Assembly: GCA_035939775.1 (NCBI GenBank)
Contig: DASZFO010000142.1
Location: 1-39,334 of the forward strand
Source: Pirellulales bacterium
Lineage (GTDB): Bacteria > Planctomycetota > Planctomycetia > Pirellulales > DATAWG01
Direction: 5' to 3'
Length of the DNA stretch: 39,334 bases
Part shown: positions 8,259-16,600 of the stretch, piece by piece
How the letters are laid out: each line of letters opens with the position of its first letter
How positions within the stretch are numbered: position 1 is the first letter of the stretch
Notes under the pieces: model-generated
What the model saw: the letters and a program-made list of their open reading frames with translations, nothing else
Told to the model about the DNA's origin: nothing
Databases searched by the model: none
Position numbers and translations under genes: made by a program

Positions 8259-9278
8259 ATGATGAAAACCGAACGCCGCCACGAATTGCAGCACAATAGC
8301 TTGGCCGACATGCTGAGCGACGTCGGCGAGAACGCCAAGCCGTACGCCAAGGGCTTGCTCGGAGTGGCGCTGGCGGCGCTCGTGGTCGTCTGTGCTTATC
8401 TCTATCTCTCGAAGCGGGCGGAGGCGGAAGACGGCGCCAGTTGGGATCAAACCTGGCAGGCCATCGACCGGCAGGACATGGAAGGCTTGCGGGAAGTCGT
8501 CAAGACATATCCCAACAAGCCGGCCGCGATCTGGTCGCAGCTAGTGTTGGCCGACATGGAATTGAGCAGCGGCGTCACGAAACTGTTTGTGCAGAAATCG
8601 ACTGGCCGCGATCTGATCCGCACCGCGTTGGACGATTATCAGAACGTGGCCGAGCACGCCGTCCATCCGCAAGAGCGTGAGCATGCCCTGTTTGGAATCG
8701 GTCGGTCGCAGGAATCGCTCGATCAACTCTCCAAGGCCCGCGAGGCTTATGAGCAGTTGGTGAAGAACTATCCCAGCGGTCCCTACGAAAAGCGGGCCCA
8801 GCAGCGGCTCGATGAATTGGCCCGCGACTCCGCGAAGAACTGGTACGACTGGTTCGAAGCGACTGAGCCGCCGACATCCAACATTGGCAAGGGAAGCCCG
8901 TTTGCAAGCCCGCTTGACGAAAAGGGACCGACGGGACCGAGTCTGCCGCCGCTGCCACCTGGATTCGAGGTGCCCGACGTCGGAAAGACGAAGAACCCGC
9001 CGCCGGAGCCGAAACCGATCGAGCCGAAGACCGTCGAGCCCAACGCTAAAGCCGACGAATCGAAGGGGGGCGAAGGGAAATCGAGCGACGCGAAATCCGG
9101 CGATGCGGCGAAGGCGACGGATGCCAAACCCACCGACGCCAAATCGGAAGCCAAGGCCGCCGACGGAAAGGACGACAAATCAAAATCGGAGCCGGCGAAA
9201 TCGGATTCGCCGAAGCCGGCGCCTGCCGCGCCCGATTCTTCAAAGCCCGCCGCCGAAAAGAGCGCGGCGGGCAAATAG
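8259..9278 (+). CDS. Membrane-anchored TPR-like protein with low-complexity Lys/Ala/Pro tail
   Basis: 339 residues. A short cytoplasmic N-terminus (ERRHELQHNSLADMLSDV) leads into one transmembrane helix (GLLGVALAALVVVCAYLYL, about residues 31-49). A helical-repeat region with TPR character follows, about 60-200 (ALFGIGRSQESLDQLSKARE, then AYEQLVKNYPSGPYEKRA). From about 235 the sequence is a Lys/Ala/Pro/Ser/Asp-rich tail without structure. The architecture resembles YfgM/BamD-type TPR proteins that support secretion or envelope assembly, but identity is not established. Two adjacent ATGs (8259 and 8262) can serve as start and there is no clear ribosome binding site. The start lies right after repeat copy A. 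The rluD-like gene follows after 28 bases. Confidence 0.8.
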   Translation: MMKTERRHELQHNSLADMLSDVGENAKPYAKGLLGVALAALVVVCAYLYLSKRAEAEDGASWDQTWQAIDRQDMEGLREVVKTYPNKPAAIWSQLVLADMELSSGVTKLFVQKSTGRDLIRTALDDYQNVAEHAVHPQEREHALFGIGRSQESLDQLSKAREAYEQLVKNYPSGPYEKRAQQRLDELARDSAKNWYDWFEATEPPTSNIGKGSPFASPLDEKGPTGPSLPPLPPGFEVPDVGKTKNPPPEPKPIEPKTVEPNAKADESKGGEGKSSDAKSGDAAKATDAKPTDAKSEAKAADGKDDKSKSEPAKSDSPKPAPAAPDSSKPAAEKSAAGK

Positions 9279-9306
9279 TACAACGGGCAAGTAGCGCAGT
9301 GGCGAA

Positions 9307-10347
9307 ATGAATCCATCATTGGGGCGCGACGACTCCTCCCTCGCCCCTCGCCCCCCGCCCCTCGCCCCTCAGCAATTCGATCTGCTCGTCACCGAAGAGT
9401 TCGTAGGTCAGCGGCTCGATCTGTTTTTGGCGCACAAGTTTCCCACGCACAGCCGCGTGCAGCTTCGCCGAGCCATAAACGCGGCCGGCGTTTCGGTCAA
9501 TGGCAAGCGGGCGAAGGCAGCTCATCGGCTGCGGCTCGGTGAACAGATTCGGCTCACGCTGCCGGAGATTCCGCGCGAAGCGCCGCAGCCCGAGAACATC
9601 CCGCTCGACGTGCTATTCGAGGACGAGTGGCTGGCCGCGATCAACAAGCCGTCGGGAATGGTGGTGCATCCGGCGAAAGGTCATTGGGCCGGCACGCTCA
9701 CGAGCGCCTTGCAGTTTCACTTCGATCAGCTCAGCGGCGCCGGCGGCCCGACGCGGCCGGGCATCGTGCATCGCCTCGATCGCGACACCAGCGGAGTGCT
9801 CGTCGTCGCCAAGACCGATCGCGCCCATTTCGCGCTGGCCGATCAGTTCGAGCAGCGCACAGTCGAGAAAGAGTATTTCGCGCTCGTCGTTGGCAATCCC
9901 GATCGAGATCGTGACCAGATCGATCTTCCGATCGGCATCCATCCGTATCAGCGCGAAAAAATGGCCGTGCGCCGCGATCACCCGACCAGCCGGCCGGCCC
10001 AAACGTTTTATGAAATCATCGAGCGCTTCGACGGTTTCGCCGCAGTGCGCGTGACACCGAAGACCGGCCGCACGCACCAGATTCGCGTGCATCTCAATGG
10101 CGTCGGCTGCCCCGTGCTCTGCGACCGTCACTACGGCGGCCGCTCGCAACTAACGCGCGGCGAACTCCGCGGCGACCCCGACGACACGCATCTTCTCTTG
10201 GAGCGCCAAGCGCTGCACGCTTTGCGCCTTGCCTTGCGGCATCCCGCAACCGGCGAGCGGCTGGAATTCCATGCCCCGCTCGCGCCCGACATCGCCGAGG
10301 TCTTGGCCGAGCTGCGCCGCTCGCGCCGACCACTTTCGAGCCTCTAG
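9307..10347 (+). CDS. rluD: RluA-family 23S rRNA pseudouridine synthase (RluD-like)
   Basis: 346 residues. An S4 RNA-binding domain (about 28-90: GQRLDLFLAHKFPTHSRVQL, then AAGVSVNGKRAKAAHRLR) is followed by the RluA catalytic domain. This contains INKPSGMVVHPAKGH and the catalytic Asp in HRLDRDTSGVLVVAKT, then KEYFALVVGNP and TGRTHQIRVHL. The order S4-RluA matches RluD/RluC-type enzymes, which isomerise uridines in 23S rRNA; the exact target site cannot be told from sequence. The first 20 codons (SSLAPRPPPLAPQQ) are low complexity made of CCCCTCGCC units, so the true start could be slightly downstream, though no better ATG exists before the S4 domain. Confidence 0.93.
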   Translation: MNPSLGRDDSSLAPRPPPLAPQQFDLLVTEEFVGQRLDLFLAHKFPTHSRVQLRRAINAAGVSVNGKRAKAAHRLRLGEQIRLTLPEIPREAPQPENIPLDVLFEDEWLAAINKPSGMVVHPAKGHWAGTLTSALQFHFDQLSGAGGPTRPGIVHRLDRDTSGVLVVAKTDRAHFALADQFEQRTVEKEYFALVVGNPDRDRDQIDLPIGIHPYQREKMAVRRDHPTSRPAQTFYEIIERFDGFAAVRVTPKTGRTHQIRVHLNGVGCPVLCDRHYGGRSQLTRGELRGDPDDTHLLLERQALHALRLALRHPATGERLEFHAPLAPDIAEVLAELRRSRRPLSSL

Positions 10348-10393
10348 AAACAAAAAACGCGTGTGCGGCGCGAGCATTTCTCCTTCTCTCTCT

Positions 10394-10503
10394 GGACTTC
10401 GGTGAGCTCAGTCGAACCGGAGAGGGCTTGCCTGCCGTTAGCTTGTCGAACGGGCGTGAGGGTGTCTCAGATTCCGGTGCGTCAGCGCCAACTTGACACA
10501 CCC
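10394..10503. repeat. Intergenic repeat fragments between rluD and the pentapeptide gene
   Basis: The 294-base gap holds no gene but several repeat-like pieces. One is GACTTCGGTGAGCTCAGTCG followed by CCGTTAGCTTGTCGAACGG, reminiscent of REP-type sequences. Another, GGTGCGTCAGCGCCAACTTG plus ACACACCC at 10476-10503, matches the repeat at 5027-5055. No promoter for the giant gene could be fixed. Confidence 0.5.
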
Positions 10504-10641
10504 GACGGGCTCGGCGGCCGCAATCCGTTTGGCGGGCTAACGCACGTTCGCACGGACGCCACGAACCCTGCGGAAGACCGCCTTGCAAAAACCGCTGAAA
10601 CTCTCACCGGCGCGTGGCATTAAACCCTCCCCGTTGGTATT

Positions 10642-13600
10642 ATGACAGACTTGCCCAATTCCAATTCGAGATCGCCACCACCTCTCGAAAGCCCGTCAAT
10701 GAAATCGCATCCGTGCCCCGCCCGCTCGGACTCAGCCACCCCTGCCGCCCCGCCCGCGGCAACGACTTCCGCACCAACCGCGATTCGATGGCCCTCGCTC
10801 GCCGCGCTCCGGCGGGCCGCCGTTGCTTGCATCGCACTGTTTGCAACCGCATTCTACACCGGCACCGCGCGGGCCCAGATTTACTACAATTCCGCCTCTC
10901 CCAACTCTGGCGAGGTGATCCCAGGAACCGAGGGAATCACCCCCGGCCCAGGAGTCGACTTGAGTGGCTGGAACACACCGGGCCATCAGCTCGAATTCGC
11001 ATCGTTCGGCGGTTACGATTACAATTCTCCTCTAAGCCTTATCGGCGCTTCGTTTTTGAACTCTGACCTAAACGGCGCCATCTATTACAATGCGGATCTG
11101 AGCAATGCCGACTTCAGCAATGCCAATCTCACTAACGCGTCCTTCCGTTCGAGTCCGCCGGGCTATACCCCGATCACTTGGCTGACAAACGCGAACTTTT
11201 CCGGGGCCATCGTAGCGGGGGTGAACTTTACAAATGCGACGTACGCGGGGTTCACTGCAAACCAGCTCTATAGCACCGCGAGTTTCGTCGGAGGGAATCT
11301 GACCGGGATTGAACTTGGAGGAAGTGATCTAACTGGTTGGAACTTTGCTAACCAGACCCTCACGAGCGCTAATCTCTCTTCATCGGCCCTAACCAACGCC
11401 AATTTCGCCAACGCGAAGCTCGCCAACGCCAACCTTGCAGATTCCGCGCTAACCAATGCAAACTTCACGGGCGCAGTCATTAAAGGGGCGGACTTTAGCG
11501 GCAGGTACTTTTTTTATCCCTACGGCGGCACGGACTTTACCGCCGGCCAGCTTTACAGCACTGCCAGCTACGTCAACGGTGATCTTTCCGGCATCCACCT
11601 TGTTGGGAACGACTTGACTGGATGGAATTTCGCCAACCAGAATCTGACGAGCGCCGACTTTTCTGGCTCCAACCTAAGCGGTGCTGATTTCAGCAACGCG
11701 AATCTAACCAATGCATCGTTCTATTCTGCGAACGTGTATTTTGTCAGGGTCACCCAGTTGGCCGATGTGAGTTTCAATGGCGCGATCGTCAAAGGGGCGA
11801 ACTTCGGATTCAACGGCTTGTTGACGGCGAGCCAACTCTACAGCACCGCCAGCTATACCATGGGCGATTTGTCGGGCATTGGACTTGCAAATAGTGACCT
11901 GACCGGCTGGAATTTCACCAACCAGAATCTTACCAGCGCCAACTTCTCTGGCTCGACCCTGGCCAACACAATTTTCATCAATGCCAATCTCACGAACGCC
12001 AGCTTTGGCGTTGGTAATGGCTACGGCGCTACCGTAGCGAATTTGACAAGTGCTGACTTTACCAATGCTAACCTGACTAACGCCAATTTGGCTTACGCGA
12101 ATCTGACGAGCGCCAATCTTGGCAATGCCAATCTCACCAACGCTGTAATGACTGGCTCGACCTTGTCGAACGCCAACTTCAGCGGCGCAATCGTAAAAGG
12201 GGCGGATTTTGGCAGCTCCGCGTATGCTGCCATCGGTGCGAGACTCAGCGCGAGTCAGCTCTATAGCACCGCCAGCTACGTGAGCGGCGATCTGACGGGT
12301 ATTGGACTCGAGAACAATGATTTAACTGGTTGGAGTTTTTCCCATCAGAACCTCACGAGCGCCAATCTTTCGTCCTCGACCCTTACGAATGGCGACTTCA
12401 CTAATGCAATTCTTACCAGCGCGAACCTTTCCATCTCAACCCTGGCGAACGTCAATTTCACCAACGCGAATCTCACCAACGCCAACCTTACTGGCGCCAT
12501 TCTGACTGGCGCCATGCTTGGCGGCGCGATTGTCAAAGGCGCAGACTTCGGCGGCGGTTATCTCTATGCGCCTGACGGTGCCGGAGGCATAAGCGCCTCG
12601 CAGCTTTACAGCACCGCCAGCTATGTCGACGGCGATCTCGCGGGCATCGGACTTGAGAATAATGACTTGACTGGCTGGAATCTCGGCAACCAAGACCTTA
12701 CCGGTGCGAACTTTGGAAGTGCCGTCCTCACGAACGTCAGCTTCGCCAATTCAAACCTCACCAATGCGAACCTTTCCGGCACACCGCTTAGCAATGCCGA
12801 CTTCGCTGGCGCCGTTGTCAAAGGGGCCAACTTTGGCAGTTACTTTGTTAGCTTCTACAACGGTCCCTTGCAGAGGCGCGGCGGGCTCAGCGCCAGTCAA
12901 CTGTATAGCACCGCAAGCTATGCCACTGGCGACCTGGCCGGAATTCACCTGACCAACGATGATTTAACGGGCTGGAATCTTGCCAACACGAACCTCACGG
13001 GAGCTGATCTTACGTCGACGGTTTTGGCGAATGCCGATTTGAGCAACGCCAATCTTACTAATGCGAGTCTCGTTTCGTCCGACTTGACGAACGCGACGTT
13101 CACAGGAGCGGTCATTAAAGGTGCAAATTTTGGCAGCCTTGGCCTTTACGGGTTTGGCGGTCCCGCAACTATTTCGGCCGCCCAGTTCTATAGTACTGCT
13201 AGCTACGCGAACGGCGATCTGGGCGCCATCGTGCTGACTTATCATGACTTGAGCGGCTGGAATTTCGCCAACCAGAACCTCACGGGCGCCAGCTTCACAG
13301 GGTCGAACCTCACCAATGCCAATCTCACCAATGCCAATCTCACCAATGCCAGCTTCGCGTCGAACGCCGGTTACTTTTTCGGCAATGCGACGATCTTGAC
13401 CAACGCCAACTTTTCGAATGCGAACCTCACAAATGCCAATTTTACTCAGACGGCGTTGACCAACGTCAATTTATCGAATGCCAATCTGACGAGCGCGAAT
13501 CTTGACCACGCCGTACTGACCGGGGCGACCCTGACTAACGCTAACTTCACGGGCGCGGTCATCACCGCGGCGAATTTCGATGGTGCGAACGACTTCACCG

Positions 13601-16600
13601 CGAGCCAACTGTACACCACCGCCAGCTACGCCAGCGGTGATCTTACCGGCGTCGGCCTAGCGGGGATCGATCTCACCGGAGCGAACTTGGCCAGTTTCAA
13701 GCTCGCCCATGCCGACTTATCAGGGGCCACGCTGACTAACGTCGACTTCACCAATGCCGATCTTACCGGCGCCAATATGGCGAGCGCAAGCCTTGCCAAC
13801 GCGAGTCTGGCGGGCGCGAGCCTGTCCCATTCCGCGCTGGACAATGCGAATCTCGCGGGGGCGAATATCGGCAACGCCAATCTTGACACTTCAACGCTGA
13901 CCAACGCCAATCTTGCCAACGCAAATCTCACCAACGCGAACTTGGCGTCGTCGACGCTGACTAATGCGAATCTTGCCAACTCTAATCTGAGCGGAGCGAA
14001 CCTTCATGACGCCAATCTCACGAATTCGACGCTGACGAACGCGAACCTCAACGGCGCGACGGTCGACGGCGCTCAATTCGGCGGCGCAAGCGGCTTCGGC
14101 GCGAGCCAACTCTATATGACGGCGAGCTATGCGAAGGTGAACCTGAGCGGCATCGGACTTCAGGGCATTGACCTAAGCGGCGGAAGCTTTGCCAACATGA
14201 ACTTCGCTAATGCCAACCTGTCGGGAGCAAATCTATCGACTGCCGACCTGACCAATGCCAACCTCGGCAATATGTCGGCGACGAACGCCATTTTCACAGG
14301 CGCAAATCTTGCCAACGCTATGTTCAGCGTCAAGCAAACTGGCACCTACTGGAACGGCTATGGTAGTCAGACATACACCTATTACACCGGATCGAAATTG
14401 ACGAGCGCGCAATTCACCAGCGCGAACCTCACCGGCGCTCACGTCGATCATTCGAGCCTGGCCAACGCCGATTTCACCAACGCCAACCTCACCAACGCCA
14501 ACTTTGTTTCGTCTGACCTGACGAACGCGACTTTCGCTGGCGCGATCATTAAAGGTGCTGACTTCGGTAGTAGCACTGGCGGTAATGGCCTGGGCAACTT
14601 GGGCGGCGGCACGATCACGATTGTGGGGACGTTGGGCAATGGCGGGACGATCGGCTACGGCGGCGGAGGCACCACTGGCGGCAACACTCCGCTCATGGCA
14701 GCTCAACTTTACAGCACAGCGAGCTACGCCAACGGCGACCTGGAGGGGATCGGCCTCGAGAACCTTGACCTGAGCGGCTGGCACCTTGCTGGTCAAAACC
14801 TCACCAGTGCCAATCTAAGCGGTGCAAATCTTACCAATGCCGACCTGACGAGTGCGAATCTCGCTGCCGCCAATCTGGGAAATACGAATTTCACCGGCGC
14901 GATCGTTAAAGGGGCGGACCTTGGCGGTGCAAAGGGCAGCGTCGGCAGCGGGGGGATCATTTTCGCGGGTGGCCCCAGCATCACGTCCGCCCAATTGTAC
15001 AGCACCGCCAGCTACGCCAATCATGACTTGACCGGGATCGGTCTTGAGAACCTCTACATCGGGGGTTGGGATCTTTCGGGGCAGAACCTTACCGGCGCTA
15101 ATTTCGCATCGTCGTCATCGCAATACTACGGCGCGAACTTCAGCGGCGCCAACCTCACGACCGCCAGTTTCCGCAATGCGGACCTCTCGAACTCGAATTT
15201 TTCAAACGCCAATCTAACCGGCGCCAATCTCGTCGCCGCGAATCTGGCGAACGCGACTCTCAGCGGCGCAGTCGTCACGGGTGCGGATTTCGGTGGGGCG
15301 GGCGCCGGCGGCGCAGTTGTGCCGCACATCGTCATTGCCAACAGGCCGGACACGATCAATGTAGGCGGCGGTGGCGGACCTTCAAGTCTTATCGCTAGTC
15401 AACTCTATAGCACCGCGAGCTACGCAAACAAGGATTTGGCCGGCATCGGGCTTGAAAACCTATACCTGCCGGGCTGGGATTTTTCCAATCAGAATCTTTC
15501 GGGCGCCAATTTGAACTCTTCGACAATCTACAATTCGAACTTCAGTGGCGCGAATCTTTCCGGCGCGAATCTTTCGGGCTCAAGCTTTTCGAGTGCCATT
15601 CTCACCGCTGCCAATTTCGCTTTTGCGAATCTTACGAATGCGGATTTTACTGGCGCGGACCTGCGGGGCGCAACCGGTTGGTCGCCGGCCGTCGCTACCA
15701 TCACGCAGAACACCATTCGCCCCGACGGGTCGATCCACGGTTTGGCATTGGGGCCCTACGAACAACTTGTCGTGCGAAACAATCCGCTCGCCATCAAGGT
15801 GAGCACGAGCGCGACGTTTGACACGAATTCAACGCTTCAGTTCTTGCTCGAACCTAATTGGACTTCCCCGATCGGGTTCGCCTCCGGGCTGACGCCTTCG
15901 CTCGGCGGCACGCTCGACGTGGAAATCGCCAATGGAGTTGACCCGAAGACACTTCTTGGCGACACATTCCAGCTTTTCAATTGGAACGGGACGTTGCCGG
16001 CGAACGACCGCTTCTCGTCGATCGTTACTGAGGGCGGCGTGAACTGGGATTTGTCGAAGCTGTATAGCAACGGCACGGTGAGCATCGTGCCCCCTGGCTA
16101 CCCCGGCGCGAACCTGACAGGAGCAGACCTCTCCTACTCTGATCTGACCGGCTACGATTTCACCAAGACCAATCTCACCAATGCCGATCTTACCGATTCG
16201 ACCTTGGCGAACGCGAATTTCACGAAAGCGATCATCAAGGGGGCGAAACTTGTCTACACAACGCCGGGCGGATTTAGTGCCAGCCAACTCTATAGCACCG
16301 CCAGCTATGCGAGTCGCCATCTGGAGGGCATCCTGTTTGCCGGCAATGATTTGACGGGTTGGAATTTCGCCAATCAGAATCTCACCAATGCCTCCTTTAT
16401 TTCGTCAACGCTCACTCGCGTAAACTTCAAAGGGGCGATTATCAAAGGGGCTCATTTCGAATACGCGAATCTTACGGCCAGCCAGCTCTACAGCACCGCC
16501 AGCTATAAGGAAGGCAATCTGCAGGGCCTAGACCTCGTTTTTGACGATCTGACCCGTTGGAACTTCACGAACCAGAATCTCTCCGGGGCCGTGTTCGCCG

